From: Solirubrobacterales bacterium
Lineage (GTDB): Bacteria > Actinomycetota > Thermoleophilia > Solirubrobacterales > 70-9
Assembly: GCA_035573435.1 (NCBI GenBank)
Contig: DATMZR010000012.1
Location: 124,001 to 188,000 of the forward strand
Length of the DNA: 64,000 nt
Reading direction: 5' to 3'
The position numbers were made by a program, and so were the translations under genes. Shown here piece after piece: positions 44,508-52,410 of the stretch. Position 1 is the stretch's first letter. Each line of letters opens with the position of its first letter. The notes beneath the pieces were generated by a model. The model ran no database searches, was not told the DNA's origin, and saw nothing but the letters and a program-made list of their open reading frames with translations.

Positions 44508-45287
44508 GTGGTTCCGCACCGGCAGAGGGGGAGCACGCTGCTGATCGCCGTTGGCCTCTTGATGGTCTGCCTGGCGATCCCTGCAACGCTTGTCGGTGCC
44601 CAGGCTCCCGCTCCGGCTCCCCCCGCCGACGTCGCCACGACGCCTCAGGATCCGGCCGAGGCCCCAGCGCCACAGCCACAGCCGTCGGAGGTCCCCCCGC
44701 CGGACACGCAGGAGACGCCGGACCCGACCACGACACCGCCTGCCCCCACGGAGCCGGACGAGACGACGACGCCGGCGCCCGCACCTGCCGCCCAGGTCAG
44801 GGCCGCAAGCTCGGCATCCGTGGCGATCCTCGATGGCAACTCGCAGAGCGCCTTTCGCTTCTCGCCGAATTCCCTCACCGTCAACACCGGCGACACCGTC
44901 ACCTGGACCAACAACGGTGCCGAGCCGCACGACGTCACGGGGGATGGCCTGGCATCGGGGACGCTGGACTCGGGCCAGGGCTACTCGCACACCTTCGCGA
45001 CCGCCGGCACCTACAGCTACATCTGCTCGATCCATCCGTTCATGAAGGGATCCGTGACGGTGCAGGGCGCGAGCTCGGGAGGCGGCGGAGGGTCGACCGA
45101 CTCCACCCAGGATCCGTCCGCGTCCACCGGGACCGGTTCGGAGTCCAGCGCGGTCACCTCACCGGATGCGGCCGGGAGCTCGACACAGCTCCCCTCGACC
45201 GGCATGCCGGTGCTGCCCCTGCTGGCCGTCGGCGTGGGGCTCCTGGTCGCGGGGGCGCTGTTGCGCCGCCGCGCCCTCCTCAGCTAG
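44508..45287 (+). CDS. secreted cupredoxin with LPXTG-like cell-wall anchor
   Basis: Exported protein of 259 residues, GTG start. Signal peptide (LLIAVGLLMVCLAIPATLVGAQA), an approximately 80-residue proline/threonine-rich stalk, a plastocyanin/pseudoazurin-like domain (about 100-185) with copper ligands His in AEPHDVTG and Cys-His-Met in YICSIHPFMKG, a Gly/Ser/Thr-rich linker, then LPSTG 32 residues from the end, a hydrophobic helix and RRR. This is the order of a sortase substrate. An electron-carrier role at the cell surface is inferred from the copper site. Its last 8 bases overlap the convergent DJ-1 gene. Confidence 0.85.
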   Translation: MVPHRQRGSTLLIAVGLLMVCLAIPATLVGAQAPAPAPPADVATTPQDPAEAPAPQPQPSEVPPPDTQETPDPTTTPPAPTEPDETTTPAPAPAAQVRAASSASVAILDGNSQSAFRFSPNSLTVNTGDTVTWTNNGAEPHDVTGDGLASGTLDSGQGYSHTFATAGTYSYICSIHPFMKGSVTVQGASSGGGGGSTDSTQDPSASTGTGSESSAVTSPDAAGSSTQLPSTGMPVLPLLAVGVGLLVAGALLRRRALLS

Positions 45288-45843
45288 CCGCCACGGGCTC
45301 CGAGGCCTCGACGGCCACGGCGATCAGCGCCCTCATGAACGCGGGCAGATCGGGCGGACGGCGCGAGGAGATCAGGTTGCCGTCGACGACGACCTCCGAG
45401 TCCTCCCACTGGGCGCCCGCGTTTCGCAGGTCGTCGGCGATCGCCGGAACCGAAGTCACGCGGCGGCCCTCGACGATCCCGGCCGAGATCGGCACCCACC
45501 CCGCGTGGCAGATGAAGGCGATCGGCTTGCCCTGGGCATGGAGGCCCCGGACCAGCGCCTTGACGCCCTCGTCGGTGCGCAGCTTGTCCGGGCCGTAGCC
45601 GCCTGCGATCACCAGCATGTCCAGGTCGTCGGGCACCAGATCTGCGGCCGACTCGTCGATGGTCAGCTCGATCCCCTTCTTCCCCCTCACGGTCTCCTCG
45701 CCGTCGGCTCCGATCCAGCCGACGGTCGCCCCCGCCTCCTGAAGCCGGTAATACGGATAGATGGCCTCGGCATCCTCGAACAGGGGGCCGACCATCACCG
45801 CGGCCCGCTTGCCCGCCAGCGGCTCGTGCTCATCGTGGGTCAT
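45280..45843 (-). CDS. DJ-1/PfpI-family protein
   Basis: Class I glutamine amidotransferase-like protein of 187 residues. The nucleophile elbow is AFICHAGWVPIS with the reactive cysteine, preceded by the acidic residue in the LFEDAEAIYPYYRLQ region and MLVIAGGYGPDKLR. This resembles PfpI/YhbO proteins, assigned to protease, deglycase or stress functions in different studies. The ATG at 45843 has AAGGAG seven bases upstream. Lies between two unrelated genes; convergent overlap of 8 bases with the cupredoxin gene. Confidence 0.9.
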   Translation of the reverse strand: MTHDEHEPLAGKRAAVMVGPLFEDAEAIYPYYRLQEAGATVGWIGADGEETVRGKKGIELTIDESAADLVPDDLDMLVIAGGYGPDKLRTDEGVKALVRGLHAQGKPIAFICHAGWVPISAGIVEGRRVTSVPAIADDLRNAGAQWEDSEVVVDGNLISSRRPPDLPAFMRALIAVAVEASEPVAAS

Positions 45844-45892
45844 CGTTATCTCCTTCCGTCCCTGGCCATCGTACGCCGCGGGTTTGGTCCGC

Positions 45893-46936
45893 TCAGCGTC
45901 GGCGCTTGCGCTTGCGCTTTTGCGACCCGGGCTGTCCGCCGCCGGCCGGCACCTCGGTCGCCTGGCCCTCGATGGCCTCGCCGCTGGGCTCGGATTCCGG
46001 GCTCGGCTCCTCCCCCGGCCTAGGCCAGGGAATCGCCTCGCCCGCCTCCCACGCCGGCGGGCGTCCGCCCGGCACGCGAGCGACCACAAGCAGCCCGAGA
46101 TATCCGAACCACAGAGCAAGCAGCACAGGCGCTGGGGGGAGGAGGATCAGGGAAACACCCAGCGCCATTCCAAGGGTGCCGAAGAAACGGGTCAACAGCC
46201 CGGCGCGAAGTGCCTGAAGCGGGACATAGACCATCGCGACGATCATCCCGAGCAATGCCGGGAAGAGCAGGCTGCTTCCCACCGTCACCCCGCCGGAGTC
46301 GTCCAGCAGCCCCTCGGCGAACGCGTCCGGAGGGGCGCCGTCGGCGTCGTCCTCGTTGTCGATCCCGGCGGCGTCGACATCCTGAATCAAGCGATCCTCG
46401 GCCTCTGGCTTGAATTTGGTCGAATAGAAGCTGCCGTCGGCCTGCTCGACCTCGAGCGTGTCCGAGTCCGTGTGGAACGTGACCTTCTCGATCGACCGGG
46501 GGTCGCGCGCGACCTGGCGATCGAACTCCGACAACGGTCGGCTCTGCTCTTCACCTGAGCGCTCGACGAAGTCCGAGGACACGGTCGAGACCGCCAGGCC
46601 GTTGACGATGCCCTGCGCGCCGAACAGGACCGGGCCGATGAAGCAAAAGGCCACCAGCGCACCTTGGACTCGGGGATTCCGGGCCTGGGCAGCTCGAAAC
46701 AGGTAGAGAAGCGGAATCGTCCAGAGGAGGAACCCGATGCCGGTCAAGACCGAGGAAACCGACAGGGCGCTCGCATGGTCGTGGAAGGCCTGGAGCTGAT
46801 CGGCGGTTTGGTCGTCGCCCGGGATGCTGGTCCTGAAGATCAGCCCGATCACGATCAAGGCCGTCGCGGCTACGGCCGCGATGGCCGTCGGGCGTGCCCA
46901 GCGGCGCTCGCGCTCGATGATCCGCTCGCGGCCCAA
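45893..46936 (-). CDS. membrane protein of unknown function
   Basis: Integral membrane protein of 347 residues with a TTG start. Helices are visible at about 17-36, 56-80, 92-115, 219-240, 250-270 and 275-290; between helices 3 and 4 is a soluble, acidic domain (about 120-215) with VERSGEEQSRPLSEFDRQVA and FYSTKFKPEAEDRLIQDVDA. The C-terminal 65 residues are Pro/Glu/Gly-rich and end in a strongly basic QKRKRKRRR. No catalytic motif is evident. The start is 21 bases from the divergent ACT gene, so the start region is tight. Family not recognised. Confidence 0.7.
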   Translation of the reverse strand: MGRERIIERERRWARPTAIAAVAATALIVIGLIFRTSIPGDDQTADQLQAFHDHASALSVSSVLTGIGFLLWTIPLLYLFRAAQARNPRVQGALVAFCFIGPVLFGAQGIVNGLAVSTVSSDFVERSGEEQSRPLSEFDRQVARDPRSIEKVTFHTDSDTLEVEQADGSFYSTKFKPEAEDRLIQDVDAAGIDNEDDADGAPPDAFAEGLLDDSGGVTVGSSLLFPALLGMIVAMVYVPLQALRAGLLTRFFGTLGMALGVSLILLPPAPVLLALWFGYLGLLVVARVPGGRPPAWEAGEAIPWPRPGEEPSPESEPSGEAIEGQATEVPAGGGQPGSQKRKRKRRR

Positions 46937-46957
46937 AGTCGGCGTATGTTACGGGCG

Positions 46958-47491
46958 ATGGCCGAGTTCGCCGTGACCGCGATTGGCCGCGACCGTCCCG
47001 GGATCGTCGCGGCGATCAGCGCGGCGTTACTCGACTTGGAGGGCAACATCGAGGACTCGCAGATGGCGATCCTCCGCGGCCACTTCGCTGTGATGCTGAT
47101 CGTCAAGCTGCCCGATGCGACCGAGCCGGCGGACCTCGAGGCGACCCTCCAGCAGGTCCGCCACGATCTCGACCTGGAGGCGATCGCCGTGAATCGCGTC
47201 GACGAACTGGGCGTCGCGGCCGCTCGCCCGTCCCATGTGATCACGGTCTACGGCGCCGACCATCCGGGCATCGTCCACGGGGTCAGCGCTGCGCTCGCCG
47301 AGCGCGGGGTGAACATCACGGGTCTGGAAACGCGGCTCGCGGGTGCCGCGGCCTCTCCGCTTTACGTGATGATCATCGAGGCGGCCATCAGCGAGGCTGC
47401 CGAGGCTGACCTGGAGACGGCGCTGGGCGAGGTGGGCGCCCAGGCAAACGTCGAAGTGAGCATACGTCCGCTCGCAGCCGAAGCGCTGTAG
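46958..47491 (+). CDS. tandem ACT-domain protein (GcvR-like)
   Basis: Protein of 177 residues with two ACT domains: first FAVTAIGRDRPGIVAAISAALLDLEGNIEDSQ, second SHVITVYGADHPGIVHGVSAALAERGVNITGLET. The arrangement matches GcvR/YkkB-like ligand-sensing proteins that bind small molecules such as glycine without a catalytic domain. I used the ATG at 46958; an ATG four codons earlier is possible. Peptide deformylase starts 7 bases downstream, so they are likely co-transcribed. Ligand and target are unknown. Confidence 0.84.
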   Translation: MAEFAVTAIGRDRPGIVAAISAALLDLEGNIEDSQMAILRGHFAVMLIVKLPDATEPADLEATLQQVRHDLDLEAIAVNRVDELGVAAARPSHVITVYGADHPGIVHGVSAALAERGVNITGLETRLAGAAASPLYVMIIEAAISEAAEADLETALGEVGAQANVEVSIRPLAAEAL

Positions 47492-47497
47492 TGGCCA

Positions 47498-47995
47498 GTG
47501 GCCGCGCGCGAAGTACTCGTCTACCCCCATCCGATGCTGAAGCAGGTGGCAGCGCCCACCCCGGCAACGGAGGCCGAAGCCATTGGACGCGACCTGATTG
47601 ACACCATGCGGTCGTTCGATCGCTGCGTCGGGCTGGCCGCCCCGCAGATCGGCGAGCTCGCACGGATTGCGACGGTTGACGTGCGAGGGCACCCGAAAGC
47701 CGATAGTGACAACGGGCTGCTCGTGCTCGTCAATCCACGGATCGTGGAGCGTGAGGGCTCCGAGGTCGCCCGCGAGGGCTGCCTCTCGATTCCCGACCTG
47801 ACCGCCAATGTGCGCCGCGCCACGTCGATAGTGGTCGAGCACGCCGGTGGGGCGGTCCGATGCTTGGGATTCGAGGCGCGCTGCGTCCAGCACGAACTTG
47901 ACCACCTCGACGGGATTCTCTTCCTGGACAGGGTCGAGTCGCTGGTGGACGACGTCTTTCGTCGCCGCGTCTACGCGGAGAAGCCGGAAAGCTAG
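47498..47995 (+). CDS. def: peptide deformylase
   Basis: Metalloenzyme of 165 residues removing the N-formyl group from nascent proteins. All three motifs are intact: GLAAPQIG (motif 1), EGCLSIP (motif 2, metal cysteine) and QHELDHLDG (motif 3, metal histidines and catalytic glutamate). GTG start. The C-terminal helix is normal. Co-directional with the ACT gene 7 bases upstream. Confidence 0.96.
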   Translation: MAAREVLVYPHPMLKQVAAPTPATEAEAIGRDLIDTMRSFDRCVGLAAPQIGELARIATVDVRGHPKADSDNGLLVLVNPRIVEREGSEVAREGCLSIPDLTANVRRATSIVVEHAGGAVRCLGFEARCVQHELDHLDGILFLDRVESLVDDVFRRRVYAEKPES

Positions 47996-47999
47996 CGCG

Positions 48000-48227
48000 C
48001 TAGTCAGCCGTTTCGCGCGTCCGGCCCGTGTCGTCGCGACCCGGGACGGCGCCGAGCTCGTATGCCTCCGCCGGTGCACGGATCGGGTAGTAGTCGCTGT
48101 CGCCGGGAGCGAGCGTTCGAGACACGCGGTCGCCGACGTTGAGCACCAGATCGAGCACCGGAGCGGCCAGGCCGATCATGGCCTCGACGCGAGCACGCCA
48201 GATGCGCTGCTGGGGCGTCTCGTGCAC
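48000..48227 (-). CDS. small hypothetical protein
   Basis: A 75-residue protein starting with GTG at 48227, 9 bases after the stop of the CBS-domain gene on the same strand. Sequence begins HETPQQRIWRARVEAMIGLAAPVLDLVLNVGDRV: a helix with a mildly hydrophobic face, then an acidic, proline-containing end. No motif recognised. The reading frame is maintained without stop between two well-defined genes, and its spacing to the CBS gene favours a real, possibly co-translated, gene. Confidence 0.5.
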   Translation of the reverse strand: MHETPQQRIWRARVEAMIGLAAPVLDLVLNVGDRVSRTLAPGDSDYYPIRAPAEAYELGAVPGRDDTGRTRETAD

Positions 48228-48236
48228 GTGCCCTTG

Positions 48237-48683
48237 CTACCCCCGCTCGTGGAAGAAGAAGCCGGGGAGCGCTCCCTCGATCACTTCCTGGGTCATCCGC
48301 TGCGCAACCTCGAGGTCGCCGGTCCTGACCGCGATGTCATCGAGGGTCACGATTCCCGCCAGCTCGCCGTCCTCGACGACAGGCAGGCGCCGGATCCTGT
48401 GCTGCACCATCAGTGCCGCCGCCTCCTCCAGCTCCATCTCCGGCTCGCCGGTGACCAGAGGTCGGGAAGCATGCTCGCGGACCGGCTCCGAGCCGGGCCG
48501 GTCTTCGGCCAAGGCGCGGATTGCCAGGTCCCGATCCGTGATCATCGCCACCGGCTCGCCCTCGGGATCGCAGAGCACCACGGAGCCGACATTGTGGTCA
48601 CGCATCAGCTGCCCGACCTTGAGCACGTCCGCGTCGAGCCCGGCCGTGACGACGCCGCTGGTCATGATCTGGCGGAGGTGCAT
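48237..48683 (-). CDS. CBS-domain pair protein
   Basis: Protein of 148 residues consisting of two CBS domains: the first with MTSGVVTAGLDADVLKVGQLM and VVLCDPEGEPVAMITDRDLAI, the second with ELEEAAALMVQHRIRRLPVVEDGELAGIVTLDDIA. Such stand-alone pairs bind adenosyl ligands and regulate partners or act as energy sensors. I placed the start at the ATG at 48683 (HLRQIM); the frame is open upstream. Short C-terminus ends in FFFHERG. Partner unknown. Confidence 0.88.
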   Translation of the reverse strand: MHLRQIMTSGVVTAGLDADVLKVGQLMRDHNVGSVVLCDPEGEPVAMITDRDLAIRALAEDRPGSEPVREHASRPLVTGEPEMELEEAAALMVQHRIRRLPVVEDGELAGIVTLDDIAVRTGDLEVAQRMTQEVIEGALPGFFFHERG

Positions 48684-48781
48684 CGGGCCCGTACCGTAAC
48701 GCGCGGTTCCCGCCGGTGGCCGCACAGCGCCTTGTGCCCCGGGGTCGTGGGCCGAAAGGTGTCGCTCAATAGGATCCTTCG

Positions 48782-49894
48782 ATGGCCGAAACCCCCCAGC
48801 AAACGGGGCCAATCGCCGTCTACGGGGCAACGGGCTACACGGGTCGGCTGGTCGCCGCGGAGCTTCGGCGCCGCGGCGCTGAGACCGTGCTGGCCGGACG
48901 GAACCGAGCGAAGCTGGAGATACTCGCCGAGGACCTCGGCGGCGAGATGACCGTGAAGGACGCGACGCTCGACGACCCCGCAGCGCTGCGGGCTCTGCTG
49001 GAACCGTGCGCGGCAGTGATCGCCTGCGCTGGCCCCTTCAACCTGCACGGAGAACCGGTGCTGGCCGCCGCGATCGAGGCCGGAGCCCACTACCTCGACA
49101 CGACCGGTGAGCAGCCGTTCATGCGAAAGGTCTTCGAGGGCTACGGCCAGGACGCCGACCGGGCGGGAGTGGCGCTGGTCACCGCGATGGGGTTCGACTA
49201 CGCGCCGGGGGACATGATCGCCGCACTGACCGCCGAGGGAATGGGAGCGCTCGACGAGATCGTGCTCGCATACGCGGTACGTGGTTTCGGCGCCACCCGG
49301 GGCACGGCGCTGTCAGCCCTGGGGATGATGGCCGGTGGCGACTCGGAGTGGCGTGATGGAGAGCTGGCCACCGCGGGCAGGAGCGTCGGCGGAGGCAGTT
49401 GGGACTTTCCGGAGCCGATCGGCCGCCAGCGGATGCTCCGGTACCCAGCCGGCGAGCACATCACCGTGCCGCGGCACGTCGAGACCGAACGCGTGCGAAC
49501 GCTGCTCACCGCCTCGACGATCATCTCCCTGCCGCTCGTTTCCCGAGTGGCGCCGCTGGCCATGGTGCCTTTCCAGCTCTCGATGCGAACCCCGCTGCGG
49601 CGGGCGTTCGGGACGCTCATTGCTCGTCTGCCGGAGGGCCCAAGCGAAGAGAGCCGCCGGAGCTCCAGCTTCACGATCGTCTGCGAGGGGCGCCGGGGCC
49701 GTCGCACGCAGCGGGGAACGGTGACCGGCGGTGACCTGTACGGGCTCACCGCCCGCACGACCGTCGAGGGAGCGCTTCGCTGCGCGGCGCCGGGCTACGA
49801 CCGCACAGGGGCCCTGGCACCCTCGCAGGCGTTCGATCCGCGGGACTTCCTGGGCAGGCTTCGCGAGTTCGGCGTCGAGTACGAGGTCGAGTGA
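48782..49894 (+). CDS. saccharopine dehydrogenase-like / trans-acting enoyl reductase family protein
   Basis: Rossmann-fold oxidoreductase of 370 residues. NAD(P)-binding loop AVYGATGYTGRLVAAEL (near residue 13), VTAMGFDYAPGDMIAAL and KFVVEL-like central strands follow the layout of saccharopine-dehydrogenase-fold proteins that include mycobacterial trans-acting enoyl reductases; the C-terminus has EGRRGRRTQRGTVTGGDLYGLTARTTVEGAL. The exact substrate is not evident. Stop overlaps the start of the next gene (GTGA). Upstream gap of about 98 bases is shared with the divergent CBS gene. Confidence 0.85.
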   Translation: MAETPQQTGPIAVYGATGYTGRLVAAELRRRGAETVLAGRNRAKLEILAEDLGGEMTVKDATLDDPAALRALLEPCAAVIACAGPFNLHGEPVLAAAIEAGAHYLDTTGEQPFMRKVFEGYGQDADRAGVALVTAMGFDYAPGDMIAALTAEGMGALDEIVLAYAVRGFGATRGTALSALGMMAGGDSEWRDGELATAGRSVGGGSWDFPEPIGRQRMLRYPAGEHITVPRHVETERVRTLLTASTIISLPLVSRVAPLAMVPFQLSMRTPLRRAFGTLIARLPEGPSEESRRSSSFTIVCEGRRGRRTQRGTVTGGDLYGLTARTTVEGALRCAAPGYDRTGALAPSQAFDPRDFLGRLREFGVEYEVE

Positions 49895-50538
49895 GCGCCT
49901 GCCCGGCCTGCGGCAGCCCGTTGTTCGGGTGGCTGGTGATCGAGTCGCACGAAGATGACGGCGCCGGCGAGCCGATCGTGCTCGAGCGGTGCGAGCGCTG
50001 CCGGCTGGGCGTGGCGGCCGGCTTGGCGCCCTCAGACGCAGCCTCGGAGTTGCTCGGCTCCGCCCGCCAGATCTCGGAAGGCAAGCTCGAGCTGCGGGTG
50101 GCGAACCGGGCCAGCGTCCAGGCGTCGCTCGGCGGCAGGCATTGGGCGGCGCTAGAGCCGAAGCGGCGCCTCTACCCGACGCCGCAGTCGCTGCGACCGC
50201 TGGCTGCGGCCGCCGGCCTCGAGATCGAGGAGGTCCGCTTCCCGCGCCGTCGTCGGGGGCAGGTCTGGATGTGGCAGACGATCATCAACGCTTTCACGTT
50301 CCACGAGAACTTCCCCGAGGAGGTTCGTGCCGGCAACCTTCGCCCCCGTGGCACCCTCGGCCACCTCAAGTTCGGGATCGACGCCGCGGTGACGGTGCTC
50401 GCGGCGATCCCGGTCGCCGTGGTCTCCGCGCCCCTGGAGCTATTCAGCGCCCTGCTCGGCAGGGGCGGCGAGCTCACGGCGGCGGCCCGGCGAAGCGAGA
50501 CTCCCAGCGATGGAGGCCGACGGCCGCGGTCACCGTAA
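49891..50538 (+). CDS. zinc-ribbon protein of unknown function
   Basis: Protein of 215 residues beginning with a probable zinc ribbon CPACGSPLFGW...LERCERCRLG (CxxC...CxxC). The middle carries RRLYPTPQSLRPLAAAAGLEIEEVRFPRR, similar to the fragment before the last strands of class I methyltransferases, and a hydrophobic helix near residues 170-190 (AAVTVLAAIPVAVVSAPLELF). The Rossmann SAM loop is absent, so a methyltransferase call is not warranted. GTG start overlaps the preceding gene and the two are probably translationally coupled. Confidence 0.6.
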   Translation: MSACPACGSPLFGWLVIESHEDDGAGEPIVLERCERCRLGVAAGLAPSDAASELLGSARQISEGKLELRVANRASVQASLGGRHWAALEPKRRLYPTPQSLRPLAAAAGLEIEEVRFPRRRRGQVWMWQTIINAFTFHENFPEEVRAGNLRPRGTLGHLKFGIDAAVTVLAAIPVAVVSAPLELFSALLGRGGELTAAARRSETPSDGGRRPRSP

Positions 50539-50545
50539 CGGGTGG

Positions 50546-51355
50546 CTAGAGCGCCTGACTCCTCCAGAGCCGCTTGGCGAGCGGCAGGACGAGCATTCGC
50601 GGGGTATGCTGGCCCGTGAGCGCGCCCGCGCGGTTCAAGAGGCCGGGGACGATGGCGCGCTTCCCCTTCTCCGCCGCGTCCACCGCCGCCTTCGCCACCG
50701 CCTCCGGAGACATCCAAAAGACATCCGGAAGCTGCTCCTCGGCCTGCTCGATGCCGGCCGCCTGCATGAACTCGGTCTTCACGGGCCCGGGACAGACCGC
50801 CGTCAGGGTCACCCCGGTTCCCTTCAGCTCCTCGTGCACCGCCTCGCTGAGGCTGAGTACGAATGCCTTGGTCGCCGCGTAGGTGGCGGTGCCGGGAATC
50901 GGCTGAAAGGCGGCCGTCGAAGCGATGTTGATCACCGCACCTCGACCGCGCGCGACCATCGCCGGCAGGTAGCGCGTCTGGAAGTCGAGCAGCGCCTCGC
51001 AGTTGATTCGGAGCATCGCCATGAGTCGCTCCCGGTCCAGGTCGAACACTTTTTCGGCGGTCCCGAAGCCTGCGTTGTTGACCAGGATCTCGACCTCGAG
51101 GCCCAGGCTCTCGACCTGCGCCACGAGTCGATCGCGGGCCGCCGCATCGCCGAGGTCGGCGGCGATCACCTCGGCCCGAACCCCGTGGCGCTCGCGCAAC
51201 TCGCCGGCGAGGGCGTTGAGTCGCTCCTCGCGCCTGGCTACCAGGGTGACGCCATGCCCGCGCGAGGCCAGCTGGCGCGCGATCGCCTTGCCGATGCCGG
51301 CCGAGGCGCCGGTGACCAGCGCGGTTCCCGAGGCCGAGGGTGGGGGAAGCGCCAC
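50546..51355 (-). CDS. short-chain dehydrogenase/reductase
   Basis: Classical SDR of 269 residues, GTG start. NAD(P)-binding TGASAGIGKAIARQLA (about 15-30), a basic pair in VARREERL suggesting NADPH, NNAGFGTA, catalytic Ser in NIASTAAF and Tyr-x3-Lys in TYAATKAF. CPGPVKTEFMQAAG follows as expected. Substrate unknown; members with this length include acyl-reducing and mycolate-reducing enzymes. Converges with the zinc-ribbon gene, 7 bases apart. Confidence 0.9.
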   Translation of the reverse strand: MALPPPSASGTALVTGASAGIGKAIARQLASRGHGVTLVARREERLNALAGELRERHGVRAEVIAADLGDAAARDRLVAQVESLGLEVEILVNNAGFGTAEKVFDLDRERLMAMLRINCEALLDFQTRYLPAMVARGRGAVINIASTAAFQPIPGTATYAATKAFVLSLSEAVHEELKGTGVTLTAVCPGPVKTEFMQAAGIEQAEEQLPDVFWMSPEAVAKAAVDAAEKGKRAIVPGLLNRAGALTGQHTPRMLVLPLAKRLWRSQAL

Positions 51356-51408
51356 AGCCGCAGGCTATATGAGCCCGCCGGCCCAGCCCGGCCACTAATA
51401 TCGTCGCG

Positions 51409-51681
51409 ATGGAGGGAAGCGAGGGCTTCAACATCTTCGGCGACCCGGACGAGATCCGCGCACGCCTCGGCGAGCTTGCCGAGCAGATGCAGGGCGCACA
51501 ACGGGTGGCCTGGGCCGACAACGCGATTAAGCTCGCCGTCGACATGACGGTCGCGGCCATCAACCGGCTCGACCTGACCGGCGGCAGCGACGAGCAGGCG
51601 GTGCAGGTTCGGGACGCGATCCGGATCGTCTTCCCCGAGGCGGTCACCCTCGTGCGCGAGGCGCGCGAGGGGCTCTCCTAA
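51409..51681 (+). CDS. small conserved-looking protein, unknown
   Basis: A 90-residue acidic, mainly helical protein (FNIFGDPDEIRARLGELAEQMQGAQR, then AIKLAVDMTVAAINRLDL and DAIRIVFPEAVTLVREAREG). No cysteines, no signal peptide, no known motif. ATG start at 51409, divergent from the SDR gene. Regular amphipathic helices and normal codon character make it a credible gene. No function assigned. Confidence 0.6.
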   Translation: MEGSEGFNIFGDPDEIRARLGELAEQMQGAQRVAWADNAIKLAVDMTVAAINRLDLTGGSDEQAVQVRDAIRIVFPEAVTLVREAREGLS

Positions 51682-51744
51682 GCGGTCACGCCTTCGTCAC
51701 CCGGCGTGCGCTTCGCCGGCGTAATCGGCGCCTAGCCTGGCCGT

Positions 51745-52392
51745 GTGCGCCGCCACCCCGAACACGGCGCTGCGTCGGTCGAGCACGTGGGGCTCGTCAT
51801 GCTGGTCGCCCTGCTGCTGCTGGCGGCCATCTCGGCGGTCGCGGCGGGGCCGCCGGAGCAGGGGGGCCGTGAACTCGGGGCGACGATCGCCCGCAAGCTC
51901 CGCTGTGCTCCGCGCCTGCCGGGGCCCTGCTGGCGAGATCCGCTGACCGAGGCCTACGGGAGGCCTGTCGCCGGAGTGGTGCGCGCCCTCGCGCCCCAGC
52001 CGCTCGCCCTCGCGGCGGCCTCCGGGTTGGCGCTGATGCCCGTGGACTTCCGATACTGCCGGCGCGAGAGCTGCGCGGTGCCCGGTGAGCGCGCGGACCT
52101 GACGCAGTCGAACCGCCGCGTGACCGCCTTCACCTCGGTGGTCGATCGACGCCGGGCCGGCGGGCAGGTCGAGATCACCTATTGGCTGTACAGGCCCGGG
52201 CTCGGCTGGACGCGCACCGTGCGCCACGCGAGCGCGGCGGACGTAGCCAGTCATGCCTCCACTCCGCTGCTCGAGACGGCGAACCCCCGCCTGGTCCCCC
52301 TCGAGACCCTGCCAGGGCGCAACCACTACACCTTCCGGGGGGCCGAGCGCCCACCCTGGCAGTGGGCGGTGCCGGGCGCCTACCCGGGGTGA
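51745..52392 (+). CDS. exported protein with Flp/TadE-type prepilin N-terminus
   Basis: Protein of 215 residues, GTG start. The N-terminus RRHPEHGAASVEHVGLVMLVALLLLAAISAVAAG resembles the class IVb (Flp/TadE) leader, with a glycine before AASVE, the conserved glutamate and a hydrophobic helix. The rest is outside the membrane and includes cysteines (LRCAPRLPGPCWRD, FRYCRRESC) that could form disulfides, and a C-terminal TRTVRHASAADVASHAS region. No tad assembly genes are nearby, so it is either a solitary pseudopilin-like protein or a membrane-anchored secreted protein. Another GTG starts 2 bases earlier in a different frame. Confidence 0.6.
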   Translation: MRRHPEHGAASVEHVGLVMLVALLLLAAISAVAAGPPEQGGRELGATIARKLRCAPRLPGPCWRDPLTEAYGRPVAGVVRALAPQPLALAAASGLALMPVDFRYCRRESCAVPGERADLTQSNRRVTAFTSVVDRRRAGGQVEITYWLYRPGLGWTRTVRHASAADVASHASTPLLETANPRLVPLETLPGRNHYTFRGAERPPWQWAVPGAYPG

Positions 52393-52410
52393 CGGACCCA
52401 GGCCCCCGCG

